From the NCBI GenBank assembly GCA_011389745.1, contig JAABTQ010000029.1:1-42041 (forward strand): a DNA stretch of 42,041 nucleotides. The letters are read 5' to 3'. The DNA is from Desulfobacteraceae bacterium. GTDB lineage: Bacteria; Desulfobacterota; Desulfobacteria; Desulfobacterales; SKZT01. Positions 8,313 to 16,884 of the stretch are shown in pieces. The position numbers and the translations under genes were made by a program. Position 1 is the stretch's first letter. Every line of letters begins with the position of its first letter. A model generated the notes under the pieces. The model had not been told where the DNA came from. It did not search any database and saw nothing but the letters and a program-made list of their open reading frames with translations.

Positions 8313-8373
8313 CAGAGGAAACACTGGAAAGGACTATATAACCATCAATGTTTAAATTTACCAGGAGGATAAC

Positions 8374-8949
8374 ATGAATATGGAAAAGAATAAATACGAG
8401 GCCCCTGAACAGAAAAGTGAAAAAGAGTCCGGCAGCAATAGTAATGCTGATCAGACAATTTATGAACGAGGTGCAGAGGCTTACAGGCAAGCAAAGCAGG
8501 TGGTAAGTGACGCTTATGAAAAAACGTCTGAGAAGGTACGTGAAACATATGAACAAAAGGAGTCATTTATGAAAACAAATGAAAAGTCAGTGGCTATGTA
8601 CGGTGTCGTTCCGGCATCGGAGATCATCGGTGAAGCGGTGGTCAATCCCGAGGGTGAAAGTGTGGGCAAGATCCTGGAACTGGTGATCGATGCCGGAAAG
8701 AACCGCGTGGTCTACGCAGTGCTCTCATTCGGCGGCTTCATGGGCATGCGCAACAAGCTGTTCGCCATTCCATGGGAAGCTTTCGAATTCTCCGAAACCG
8801 AAACAAAACTCATTCTCAATGTGGACAGGGAGAAGCTGGAAGCCGCTCCAGGGTTTGAGAAGGGCGATAAATGGCCGGATTTCAAGGACACACTATGGGG
8901 AGAAAGCATCTACAACTACTACAACTATGCCCCTCCCTGGAAGCCGTAG
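8374..8949 (+). CDS. Fusion: YqjD-like N-terminus joined to PRC-barrel protein
   Basis: 191 residues. Residues 1-60 are the N-terminal half of a YqjD/DUF883-like protein, closely matching residues 1-60 of the gene at 535. At GAAACATATGA the match stops and the frame runs into a PRC-barrel protein (about 66-191: YGVVPASEIIGEAVVNPEGE, VGKILELVIDAGKNRVVYAV, NKLFAIPWEAF). The membrane anchor of the first part is lost. AGGAGG precedes the ATG at 8374. Met66 (8569) has its own AAAAGGAG 6 nt upstream, so the PRC-barrel protein could also be made alone at about 126 residues. PRC-barrel proteins of this type are small, often stress-induced and of unknown partner. Confidence 0.8.
   Translation: MNMEKNKYEAPEQKSEKESGSNSNADQTIYERGAEAYRQAKQVVSDAYEKTSEKVRETYEQKESFMKTNEKSVAMYGVVPASEIIGEAVVNPEGESVGKILELVIDAGKNRVVYAVLSFGGFMGMRNKLFAIPWEAFEFSETETKLILNVDREKLEAAPGFEKGDKWPDFKDTLWGESIYNYYNYAPPWKP
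8555..8562 (+). promoter_or_regulatory. Internal ribosome binding site for the PRC-barrel part
   Basis: AAAAGGAG lies 6 nt before the in-frame ATG at 8569 inside the fusion gene. It looks like the original start signal of a free-standing PRC-barrel gene that was retained when the upstream YqjD-like gene was fused in frame. Confidence 0.65.
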
Positions 8950-8953
8950 AGAC

Positions 8954-10348
8954 ATGATCAGGACAATCACTGATAAAAAAACCTTAATACACCACCTGGC
9001 GACCAAATTGCGTCGACAGGCGGAGGAAAGAGCCGACAAGATCACTGAAAGCCTGGAAGTATTGTCGCCCGCAGAAATTCGACAGACACTTCACGAACTG
9101 CAAGTGCATCAGATTGAGTTGGAGATGCAGAACGAGGAACTGCTTGCGGCGCAGGAGGCATTGGACGCATTGCGGGCACGGTATTTCGACCTTTACAACC
9201 TGGCGCCGGTCGGCTATTGCACTCTTAATGAACAACTGCTTGTTCTGGAAGCCAACCTCACCGCTGCAACCCTTCTTGGCACGGACAGGAGCACACTGGT
9301 TATGCAGCCGCTTAGCCGATTCATACACAAAGAGGACCAGGACATTTACTACCTGTGCAACAAAAGACTCCTTGAGACCGATTCGGCAAGCTCGGGGGAA
9401 GGCGATGAATCGTGGACATGTGAACTGCGTATGGTAAAAATGGACGGAACACTATTCTGGGTCCGGCTGGAAACAGTCGCTGGGATAGATACTGACGGCG
9501 CACCCGTGAGGCGTCTCCTGATTAGCGACATTAACGATAAAAAGAGGGTAGAGGCGGAAACGGCCGAACTGGAGGCCCAGAACCGACAGCTCCAGAAGGC
9601 GGAAAGTCTTGGCCGCATGGCCGGCGCCATTGCACACCATTTCAACAACCAGCTCCAGGTTGTGACAGGAAACCTCGAGCTGGCTATCATGAACCTCCCT
9701 CCGGGATCAGATACGATTCATAACCTCACTGACGCCATTAAAGCATCCAACAGAGCGACTGAAGTGAGCAGTCTGATGTTGACCTACCTGGGACACAGTC
9801 GCGGAAAGCACAAACCCATAGATTTTTCCGAAATTTGCCGCCGAAGCCTGGTTCTGCTTCAGGCCGCTTTCCCGGATAGACCTCTGCTTAGAACCGATTT
9901 TCCATCGTCAGGTCCTGTCATTCTTGCGAACGAAGGCCAGATCATGCAGGTGCTGACCAACCTGGTCACCAATGGATGGGAATCCGCGGATGGTAACAGA
10001 CCAGACATCGGCCTGACCATCAAAACAGTTTCTCAGGCCGAAATTCTTGCCTTAAAGTCTTTTCCCATCGACTGGCAGGCTCGGGACATTGCCTACGCCT
10101 GCCTGGAAGTTTCGGATGCGGGCAGCGGAATCCCTGAAAAAGATATCGAGAAGATCTTTGATCCGTTTTTCTCCACCAAGTTCACCGGTCGTGGTCTGGG
10201 CCTGCCCGCGGTTCTTGGGATTTTACGGGCACACCAGGGAGTGGTCACGGTGGAAAGTAAACTGAACCAGGGAAGTATCTTTCGGGTCTTTTTTCCAATG
10301 TCGGCTGAAGAAGTCTCCCGGCACCCGGACAAAATTTTGGAACCATGA
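8954..10348 (+). CDS. PAS domain sensor histidine kinase
   Basis: 464 residues from the ATG at 8954, 4 nt after the stop of the PRC-barrel fusion. An upstream extension of the frame only overlaps that gene, and there is no strong ribosome site, so coupling is likely. Residues 10-75 are helical, with a HELQVHQIELEMQNEEL segment. A PAS domain follows at about 76-195. Then come a HisKA-type dimer region with His228 (AIAHHFNNQLQ), an N box (LTNLVTNGWESA), a G1 box (VSDAGSGIPEKDIEKIFDPFF) and a G2 box (GRGLGLPAVLGILRAHQG). It is soluble, with no membrane helix. The N-terminal and PAS module closely resembles that of the sigma-54 activator at 14468. No receiver-domain partner is encoded nearby. Confidence 0.9.
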   Translation: MIRTITDKKTLIHHLATKLRRQAEERADKITESLEVLSPAEIRQTLHELQVHQIELEMQNEELLAAQEALDALRARYFDLYNLAPVGYCTLNEQLLVLEANLTAATLLGTDRSTLVMQPLSRFIHKEDQDIYYLCNKRLLETDSASSGEGDESWTCELRMVKMDGTLFWVRLETVAGIDTDGAPVRRLLISDINDKKRVEAETAELEAQNRQLQKAESLGRMAGAIAHHFNNQLQVVTGNLELAIMNLPPGSDTIHNLTDAIKASNRATEVSSLMLTYLGHSRGKHKPIDFSEICRRSLVLLQAAFPDRPLLRTDFPSSGPVILANEGQIMQVLTNLVTNGWESADGNRPDIGLTIKTVSQAEILALKSFPIDWQARDIAYACLEVSDAGSGIPEKDIEKIFDPFFSTKFTGRGLGLPAVLGILRAHQGVVTVESKLNQGSIFRVFFPMSAEEVSRHPDKILEP

Positions 10349-10406
10349 AGTTTTTCATCTATGTGATGAGAATATTCAGGCCAAATTGATCGGTTCCACT
10401 TTGGGG

Positions 10407-10478
10407 GAAGCTCCTACCGTCATACCTGGGAAAGCTTCTATCGTCATACTTGGAGAAGCTCCTACCGTCATACCGGCG
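10407..10478. repeat. Three tandem 24-bp repeats
   Basis: The unit GAAGCTCCTACCGTCATACC plus 4 bp is repeated at 10407, 10431 and 10455 with a few changes. The third unit runs into a REP-like palindrome with ACCGGCGAAGGCCGGT. Nothing indicates coding. Confidence 0.7.
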
Positions 10479-10509
10479 AAGGCCGGTATCCAGTTCGGCG
10501 ATTATAACT

Positions 10510-10624
10510 AGTGTTTGAACGAAACTCCCCTCTCAGTTTGTCAAATCCCCCCCGGCCCCCCTTTTTCAAAGGGGGGAGCAGTTACTTATTGGTTTGGGCT
10601 CGGCATGCCGAGTGGGATGCTTCT
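10510..10624. repeat. Family 1 end joined to family 2 half, copy B
   Basis: AGTGTTTGAACGAAACT (from 10510) is the left end of a family 1 element. After about 20 bp it is replaced by the second half of a family 2 repeat, from CAGTTTGTCAAATCC through AGTTACTT to the TTTGGGCTCGGCATGCCGAG tail. This is a recombined remnant of both families. Confidence 0.7.
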
Positions 10625-10627
10625 AAC

Positions 10628-10731
10628 GTCATACCGGCGAAGGCCGGTTCCAGATTGTTGGTTTCACCTACTGGATCCGGCCTGCGCCGGAATGACGGTT
10701 ATATGTCATCGGAATCACTCAACTCAAGGTT
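10628..10731. repeat. REP-like palindrome pair
   Basis: Two GC-rich imperfect palindromes (CATACCGGCGAAGGCCGGTT and GGATCCGGCCTGCGCCGGAA) are in tandem. The right part (about 10694-10731) is nearly the reverse complement of 4687-4722. Confidence 0.65.
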
Positions 10732-11275
10732 ATAAAGACTTAACACCGAGGGTATCATTCAGGGTTGGGATTGGGAGATTTCAGGCATATATCAATACGA
10801 TTTCTCATTCCTACGATAGGCTTTATTTTGTTAACTCGCACCCGTGCGATGCGTGGGAACTATAAAAACAAACACCCGCCAATCATCCAAAGAAAATCAC
10901 AGCAATTCTAATTTCGAAGAGGTCAATTAATCAATATTTTATGGCAACGACCTGGATATGGAAAACAAAATCAAGCCCTACTATGGTTTAATTGGATCAG
11001 GCCTGATATGTCTTGCGCTTTCAGCGCATAAAATGATGTAAAAATTTGGATTTCGACGTTTTTGATAGAATCATAAATACGTCACCGAATTTATGACCCA
11101 GACCTCTAAGGTCAAAATTAGAATTACTGGAAAATCAACTTTACAATCCCCATATAAATTTGGTATTTTCTTTTTGAGCATATGAGTAAAAGAACCAGTT
11201 CAACCTAATTGCTTTCGGCACTGGTTTTTGACTAAAATCAGGTTTTTGCCATGCGGTTCCAGGTCCTTTAATTTA
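10732..11275. other. AT-rich non-coding stretch with a possible cut-off reading frame
   Basis: No convincing gene is seen. An ATG at 10958 opens a 27-codon frame (MENKIKPYYGLIGSGLICLA...) that looks like the start of a small membrane protein. At about 11000 it runs into CTGATATGTCTTGCGC, a sequence also at the edge of the palindromic repeat at 27952-27967, and stops at 11041. It lacks a ribosome site, so it is at best a remnant. Confidence 0.4.
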
Positions 11276-11353
11276 TCAGGTGTCAGGCCTGGCCCTGGGC
11301 AGGGTGAAACGCCTTTAAGAACACTGATCACTGAACACTGAACACTGACACCT
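11276..11353. repeat. TCAGGTGTCAGG repeat with ACACTGA tandem units
   Basis: About 52 bp (11276-11327) closely match 27377-27428. They are followed by three or four short units of ACACTGA/CACTGA up to the leader of the CheB/CheR gene. The second occurrence at 27361-27438 forms a long hairpin. Confidence 0.6.
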
Positions 11354-11378
11354 CACTTGAGAGGATAAGACAGGCACC

Positions 11379-14300
11379 ATGGCCACAAGGAAAAAAGATA
11401 ACACAAAATCGAAAAAACCGGGTGATGCCATGGAAGTCGAGACGCCGGAGAAGGCCGTCGGGGCAGTTGAAAACGGCAAGGCTCAGGATGTGGTCAGTGA
11501 TACCGATCCCGGTTTTCCCATCGTCGGTATCGGAGCCTCCGCCGGGGGACTGGCGGCTTTCGAGGCTTTCTTTTCCGGCATGCCCGCCGACATTGATCCC
11601 GGCATGGCTTTTGTCCTGGTGCAACACCTGGCCCCGGACCACAAAAGCATCCTGACAGAACTCGTCCAGCGCTATACCCGCATGGAGGTCTTCGAGGTCG
11701 AGGACGGGATGGCTGTGCGTCCCAACTGCGCCTACATTATCCCGCCGGGGCGGGACATGGCTTTCCTGGGCGGCGCTCTCCAACTGCTGGAGCCTTCCGC
11801 TCCCAGAGGCCGGCGGATGCCCATCGACTTTTTTTTCCGGTCCCTGGCCCGGGACCAGCTCGATCGGGCCATCGGCATCGTGCTTTCAGGCACCGGCAGT
11901 GACGGCACTATGGGCATACGCGCCATCAAGGGCAATGGCGGAATGGTTATGGTCCAGAACCCGGCTTTAACCGAATACGACGGCATGCCGCGCAGCGCTC
12001 TTGCTACCGGCATGGTGGATTATGAGCTTGCGCCGGCCGAGATGCCCGCCCAGCTCATCGCCTATGCAGCCCACGCTTTCGACAAGCCGCGAAGGCCTGT
12101 CACCGAAAAGCCGCCTAAAGCCGAAAATGCTCTGAAGAAGATATTTATGCTGTTGCGAGCCCATACCGGGCACGACTTCAGCCAATACAAACCGAACACT
12201 GTCCATCGCCGTATCGAGAGGCGCATGGCCATTCACCAGATCGAAACAATTGACGAATATGTCAGGTATTTGCAGCAGACGCCGGCAGAAGTGGAAGCCC
12301 TCTTTCGCGATATGCTGATCGGGGTCACCAACTTCTTTCGCGACCCCGAGGCTTTCAGGGCCGTCCAGGAGAAGATCATACCAGGACTCTTTACCGGAAA
12401 ATCCCCCAACAGCATGATCCGTGTGTGGTCGGCGGGATGCTCCACCGGCGAGGAAGCCTATTCCCTTGCCATTGTCCTGGCAGAGCATCAGGAATCAATG
12501 AAACAAAGCTTCAATGTTCAGATATTTGCCTCCGACATTGACAGCCAATCGATTGCCACGGCCCGTGCCGGCCTCTATCCGGCCAGTATCGCCGCGGATA
12601 TCTCACCTGAACATCTGAAACGCTACTTTTCTGAGGAACCTGACGGAAGTTTTTTCCGCATCCATAAACACATCCGTGACATGGTGGTCTTTTCGGAGCA
12701 CAATGTGATCAAGGATCCGCCGTTTTCCAAACTCGATTTGATCAGTTGTCGTAATCTACTAATCTATGTAAACTCAGAATTGCAGAAAAAGATCATTCCT
12801 CTCTTTCATTACGCCCTGAAACCCGGCGGGTTTCTTTTCCTGGGAACCTCCGAGACCGTGGGAGAGTTCGGCAGTCAGTTTACCACCCTGGACCGCAAAT
12901 CGAAGTTGTACCAACGAAGGGACGATTTTCACCGTACAGATCCACGTGGATTTCTGCCTCCCATGATGGGGGTGGATGAACCGCGCCCGCAAGCTTTCCA
13001 TAAGACGGCCCGTCCTGGTAAACCCTCGCTGCGCGAGCTGACCGAACAGTCGTTGATGCAGCATATTGTTTCGGTAGCAGCACTTATCAACGCCAACGGC
13101 GACATCCTTTATCTCCACGGTCGCACCGGTTTGTATCTGGAACCGGCCCCGGGCGATGCCGGTGTCAGCAATATACTGAAAATGGCCCGGGAAGGATTGC
13201 GGCGCGATCTGGTCACAGCCCTGCACAGGGCGGTGGCAAGCCAAAAGGTGGTGCGCTGCCCAAATCTGCGCGTCAAAAACAATGGTGACTTCACAACGGT
13301 CAATCTGACTGTCTGCACCGTGCCTGCCGAGGCAGCGTCAGACTCTGCGGGGAGTTCCGAGGCACCCCTGTTTTTGGTCATTCTGGAGCAGCCTGCAACC
13401 ATTCAACCAGGTGAAGGCAATTCGACCGTACTTTCCAGGGCTCCTGAAATCTCTGGGGAGGCAGGCGACGAAGCAAATGCCCTCATTGTCTCACTCCAGC
13501 AGGAGTTACGGGCCAAGGAAGAATACCTGCAGACCACCAATGAGGAGCTGGAGACCGCCAACGAAGAACTCAGGTCTTCCAATGAGGAATTGCAGTCGGT
13601 GAACGAAGAATTGCAGTCCACCAACGAAGAGTTGGAAACCTCCAAGGAGGAGCTGCAATCGGTGAATGAGGAACTGTTCACGGTCAATGCCGAACTGCAG
13701 ACCAAGGTTGCCGACCTCACCCGGGCCAACAACGATATGAACAACCTGCTGGCCGGCACCGGTATTGCCACCGTCTTTGTGGATCACAGTTTGCGAATCC
13801 TTCGCTTCACCCCTGCCGCCACCAGGATCATCAACCTGATCCAGAGCGATGTCGGGCGGCCCGTGGGCCACATTCTTTCCAACCTGACGGGTTACGGCAC
13901 GCTGCTGGAGGACACTCAGGAGGTGCTGGACACACTGACGCCCAAAGAGGTGGAAGTGCAGATCAGGGCAGGGGACTGGTACACGATGCGAATCCTTCCC
14001 TACCGGACACTCGATAACGTGATTGAGGGGGCAGTGATCACCTTTGTGAATATCAGCGCAGCAAAGCGGGTCCGGAAAGCGCTTCACGAGGCGCATTTCC
14101 GGGTGACCGAGCTGATTGTCGCCACAGTGCGTGAACCGCTGCTGGTGCTGGGTCCCGATTTGCGAATCATCCTGGCCAACCGCCCGTTTTACAGCACCTT
14201 CCGGATGGCACCGGACAGCGCTGTTGGACGATTGCTATATGATCTGGGCGACCGCCGGTGGGATATCCCGGAATTGCGAAAGCTTCTGGAAAAGATTCTG

Positions 14301-14471
14301 CCCACAGATCCGGAGTTCAACGATTATGAAATATCCCACGAATTTGAACATATCGGGTTGCGCACCTTGAGACTCAATGCCCGCATAGTCAGCGAGGAAG
14401 GACAGTCAGAGTTTATTCTGCTGGCGATTGAGGATATCACCGAACAGAAAAATGAAGAGGGTTCGCTATGA
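11379..14471 (+). CDS. CheB/CheR fusion with PAS domains
   Basis: 1030 residues. A CheB methylesterase domain (about 46-235) has the triad Ser54 (GIGASAGG), His83 (VQHLAPDH) and Asp175 (SGTGSDG), with no receiver in front. A CheR methyltransferase domain (about 245-510) has the SAM-binding WSAGCSTGEEAYSLAI motif (from about 349). Residues about 708-775 are a long coiled coil of repeated (T/S)NEEL units. Two PAS regions follow (about 785-890 and 905-1025). CheB and CheR remove and add methyl groups on chemoreceptor glutamates; free-standing fusions such as this are usually signalling proteins outside flagellar chemotaxis, and no chemoreceptor is nearby. Its stop overlaps the start of the sigma-54 activator by 4 nt (ATGA), so the two are translationally coupled. 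Confidence 0.95.
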   Translation: MATRKKDNTKSKKPGDAMEVETPEKAVGAVENGKAQDVVSDTDPGFPIVGIGASAGGLAAFEAFFSGMPADIDPGMAFVLVQHLAPDHKSILTELVQRYTRMEVFEVEDGMAVRPNCAYIIPPGRDMAFLGGALQLLEPSAPRGRRMPIDFFFRSLARDQLDRAIGIVLSGTGSDGTMGIRAIKGNGGMVMVQNPALTEYDGMPRSALATGMVDYELAPAEMPAQLIAYAAHAFDKPRRPVTEKPPKAENALKKIFMLLRAHTGHDFSQYKPNTVHRRIERRMAIHQIETIDEYVRYLQQTPAEVEALFRDMLIGVTNFFRDPEAFRAVQEKIIPGLFTGKSPNSMIRVWSAGCSTGEEAYSLAIVLAEHQESMKQSFNVQIFASDIDSQSIATARAGLYPASIAADISPEHLKRYFSEEPDGSFFRIHKHIRDMVVFSEHNVIKDPPFSKLDLISCRNLLIYVNSELQKKIIPLFHYALKPGGFLFLGTSETVGEFGSQFTTLDRKSKLYQRRDDFHRTDPRGFLPPMMGVDEPRPQAFHKTARPGKPSLRELTEQSLMQHIVSVAALINANGDILYLHGRTGLYLEPAPGDAGVSNILKMAREGLRRDLVTALHRAVASQKVVRCPNLRVKNNGDFTTVNLTVCTVPAEAASDSAGSSEAPLFLVILEQPATIQPGEGNSTVLSRAPEISGEAGDEANALIVSLQQELRAKEEYLQTTNEELETANEELRSSNEELQSVNEELQSTNEELETSKEELQSVNEELFTVNAELQTKVADLTRANNDMNNLLAGTGIATVFVDHSLRILRFTPAATRIINLIQSDVGRPVGHILSNLTGYGTLLEDTQEVLDTLTPKEVEVQIRAGDWYTMRILPYRTLDNVIEGAVITFVNISAAKRVRKALHEAHFRVTELIVATVREPLLVLGPDLRIILANRPFYSTFRMAPDSAVGRLLYDLGDRRWDIPELRKLLEKILPTDPEFNDYEISHEFEHIGLRTLRLNARIVSEEGQSEFILLAIEDITEQKNEEGSL

Positions 14472-16087
14472 GCAACAAAGGTAAAATACCCGGTTCCGCT
14501 GCCGACCCTTTAAAAGGCTCAGGGCAGGATCTGCGCAAACGGGCCGAAGAAAAAGCCAGGCAAAATTGTGCTCAGGTGCAAAAAGACCTTATGGCCCTGT
14601 CGCCCGAAGAGAGCCGCCGGAAGATTCACGAGCTTCGGGTTCACCAAATCGAACTGGAGATGCAAAATGAAGAGTTGCGCCGGACCCAAACGGAGCTGGA
14701 TGCTTCCAGGGAGCGTTATTTCAATCTCTACGACCTTGCACCGGTGGGCTATTGCACCGTCTCCGAAAAGGGGCTGATACTGGAAGCCAACCTCAGCGCC
14801 GCCACATTGTTAAATGTGGCCCGAGGTAAGCTGGTCAGGCAGCCGTTCACCCGATTTATCCTGAAGGAGCACCAGGACATCCACTACCTTCACCGCAAAC
14901 ACCTTTTTGAAACCGGCGAGCCGCAGACATATGAGTTACAGATGGTGAAACAGGATAAAACGTCATTCTGGGTGCGTCTGGATACCACCGCCGCAAAGGA
15001 TACTGACGGCACGCCGGTGTGCCGTGTCGTGATCATCGACATCACCGAACATAAGCGGGTGGAAGAGGTGGAAAACGCAATTTCCGAAATAAAAAGGAAC
15101 AAAGACCTGCTGGAAATTGAAAGAGGCTATCTGCAAGATGAAATTAAACTGTTATACAACCATGAGAACATTATCGGTCAAAGCGACGGACTCAAATATG
15201 TGCTTTATAAAGTTGAACAAATTGCCGCTACTGATACTAATGTATTGGTTCTCGGCGAAACCGGAACCGGCAAGGAGCTGGTTGTCCGGGCTATTCACAG
15301 CAATAGCTTGCGAAAAAATCGAACCCTGGTGAAAGTAAATTGCGCCGCACTTCCACCAAACCTAATTGAAAGCGAATTGTTCGGTCATGAAAAAGGCAGT
15401 TTCACAAGTTCTCAAGCCAGATTCCTTGGGCGATTTGAGGTTGCAAACGGCGGCACCCTTTTTCTGGATGAAATTGGAGAATTGCCCCTGGATCTGCAGG
15501 CAAAGCTGCTCAGGGTGGTGGAGGATGGAGAATTTGAGCGGTTGGGCAGTACCGACACCATCAAAGTTGACACACGCATTGTTGTCGCAACAAATCGTAA
15601 TCTGGAGGAGGAAGTCCGCAATGGCCGTTTCCGTGAAGATCTCTGGTATCGGATAAATATTTTTCCGATTACCATGCCGCCCCTTCGGGACCGCATGGAT
15701 GACATTGCGCTTCTTGTGGATTTTTACGTCAAAAAGATTTCCAAAAGACTGGGTAAGACCATTGAAATCATTCCGAAAAGCGTCATGAGCACTTTACAGA
15801 ATTATCACTGGCCTGGAAATGTGAGGGAGTTACAAAACGTCCTTGAACGTGCGGTGCTAAACTCGTCAGGTCCTACGTTGCATCTGCTTGATGGACTCAA
15901 AAAGCCGTCCATGGATTTATATGCAAGCAAAAAAACCCTGGAAGAAGTTGAGCGGGACTATATTGTAAAGACACTTGAACGGACCGAATGGAAAGTCGGC
16001 GGAAAAGACAGCGCGTCTGAAATATTAGGACTCAACCGCAGCACCCTGCGCGCTCGTATGCGCAAGCTCGACATCAGAAAACCGTAA
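14468..16087 (+). CDS. PAS-containing sigma-54-dependent transcriptional activator
   Basis: 539 residues. Residues 20-83 are helical (HELRVHQIELEMQNEELRR). A PAS domain spans about 84-197 and a coiled coil 198-230. The AAA+ domain (about 233-465) has Walker A GETGTGKE (263-270) and Walker B LFLDEIG (331-337). The Fis-type helix-turn-helix is at about 492-536 (DSASEILGLNRSTLRARMRK). The sigma-54-contacting loop is GSFTSS (310-315) in place of the usual GAFTGA; Phe and Thr are kept, but Ala2, Gly5 and Ala6 are Ser. There is no receiver domain, so activity is probably controlled through the PAS domain or by a partner such as the co-translated CheB/CheR. A promoter region of the type it would act on starts about 390 bp downstream. 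Confidence 0.93.
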   Translation: MSNKGKIPGSAADPLKGSGQDLRKRAEEKARQNCAQVQKDLMALSPEESRRKIHELRVHQIELEMQNEELRRTQTELDASRERYFNLYDLAPVGYCTVSEKGLILEANLSAATLLNVARGKLVRQPFTRFILKEHQDIHYLHRKHLFETGEPQTYELQMVKQDKTSFWVRLDTTAAKDTDGTPVCRVVIIDITEHKRVEEVENAISEIKRNKDLLEIERGYLQDEIKLLYNHENIIGQSDGLKYVLYKVEQIAATDTNVLVLGETGTGKELVVRAIHSNSLRKNRTLVKVNCAALPPNLIESELFGHEKGSFTSSQARFLGRFEVANGGTLFLDEIGELPLDLQAKLLRVVEDGEFERLGSTDTIKVDTRIVVATNRNLEEEVRNGRFREDLWYRINIFPITMPPLRDRMDDIALLVDFYVKKISKRLGKTIEIIPKSVMSTLQNYHWPGNVRELQNVLERAVLNSSGPTLHLLDGLKKPSMDLYASKKTLEEVERDYIVKTLERTEWKVGGKDSASEILGLNRSTLRARMRKLDIRKP

Positions 16088-16155
16088 ATTATCCGTTTGG
16101 CCACGGCCATATCCGGGTGCCCAAACCTATAAATAACCCAGTAACCTGACGAGAT

Positions 16156-16205
16156 CTCCTTTTAAAATCCCCCTAAATCCCCCTTTTTCAAAGGGGGACT
16201 TTTGG
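16156..16205. repeat. Family 2 repeat, partial copy C
   Basis: About 50 bp matching the AAAATCCCCCTAAATCCCCC half of the family 2 element in reverse orientation, ending at GGGGGACTTTTGG. No intact ends are seen. Confidence 0.7.
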
Positions 16206-16243
16206 TTTCGGGCAGGAGAAGCATCTCTGAGAACAATTAAACC

Positions 16244-16435
16244 TTTTCCCCGGTTGTCGTCATTCTGAGGAGGTCAACCATATCAGTTTGTCAGCCGGTA
16301 TAAATTACCGGCCGAAGAAGAATCTTTGCTTCCTTAGTCACTTTCTAACTTTTCCCCCGGTTGTTGTCATTCTGAGGAGGTCAACCATATCAGTTTGTCA
16401 GCCGGCACCAAGTTCCCGACCGACGAAGAATCTTT
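16244..16435. repeat. Two direct repeats of about 85 bp
   Basis: Copies at 16244-16328 and 16350-16435 share GTCATTCTGAGGAGGTCAAC, CATATCAGTTTGTCAGCCGG and GAAGAATCTTT, with a few differences. No coding signs are seen. They lie between the activator gene and promoter region P2. Confidence 0.8.
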
Positions 16436-16474
16436 CTCTTTTGCAAGCACAGTGTTTTCATTTGTCGCTTTCCA

Positions 16475-16623
16475 GGTCATATATGACCATAGGGTTATAT
16501 CCGACCCTTTTTATATAATAACTCAGGACAGTTTCATGAATGCTTATTGAACTGAATATCATTCAATATCAAGAGGATAGGGGACTTATCGCAGAGTGCC
16601 GGCAAACTGGCACATAAATTGAA
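16475..16623 (+). promoter_or_regulatory. Sigma-54-type promoter region P2 with perfect palindrome
   Basis: TGGCAC (16608-16613), ATAAA, then TTGAA (16619-16623) matches the -24/-12 element. At 133 bp upstream is the perfect 14-bp palindrome GGTCATATATGACC (16475-16488), followed by GGGTTATATCCGACCC and the shared CATGAATGCTTATTGAACTG-like block. It lies just downstream of the sigma-54 activator gene and upstream of Pmp3 copy 2. Confidence 0.7.
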
Positions 16624-16712
16624 GGACTAAAGTTTAGAAAGATCAGGACGCACTTCGCCTGGCATCCATCAAAGTAAAGCGTGTTTGGCAAGTAAACCGA
16701 TCTACCAGTTAA

Positions 16713-16863
16713 AAGCCTCCCACTCGGCATGCCGAGCCCAAACCAATAAGTAACTGCTCCCCCCTTTGAAAAAGGGGGGCCGGGGGGGATTTGACAAGCT
16801 GATGCCGTTTTAAAAATCTCCCTAAATCCCCCTTTTTCAAAGTGGGACTTGTGAGAGTTACTT
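16713..16863. repeat. Family 2 palindromic repeat, copy D (reverse)
   Basis: The core is AAGTAACT (16748-16755) to AGTTACTT (16856-16863), preceded by the tail AGCCTCCCACTCGGCATGCC. It lies in the leader between promoter P2 and the Pmp3 gene. Confidence 0.85.
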
Positions 16864-16884
16864 GAAATTACAAGGAGATGACAT

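Noticed and set aside
10407-10478. Three spaced similar units, considered as a small CRISPR
   Set aside because: The units are directly adjacent with no spacers and lead into a REP-like palindrome; no cas genes are present.
10511-10865. Two overlapping open frames of 74 and 116 codons
   Set aside because: They translate family 1, family 2 and REP repeats; no start signal or homology.
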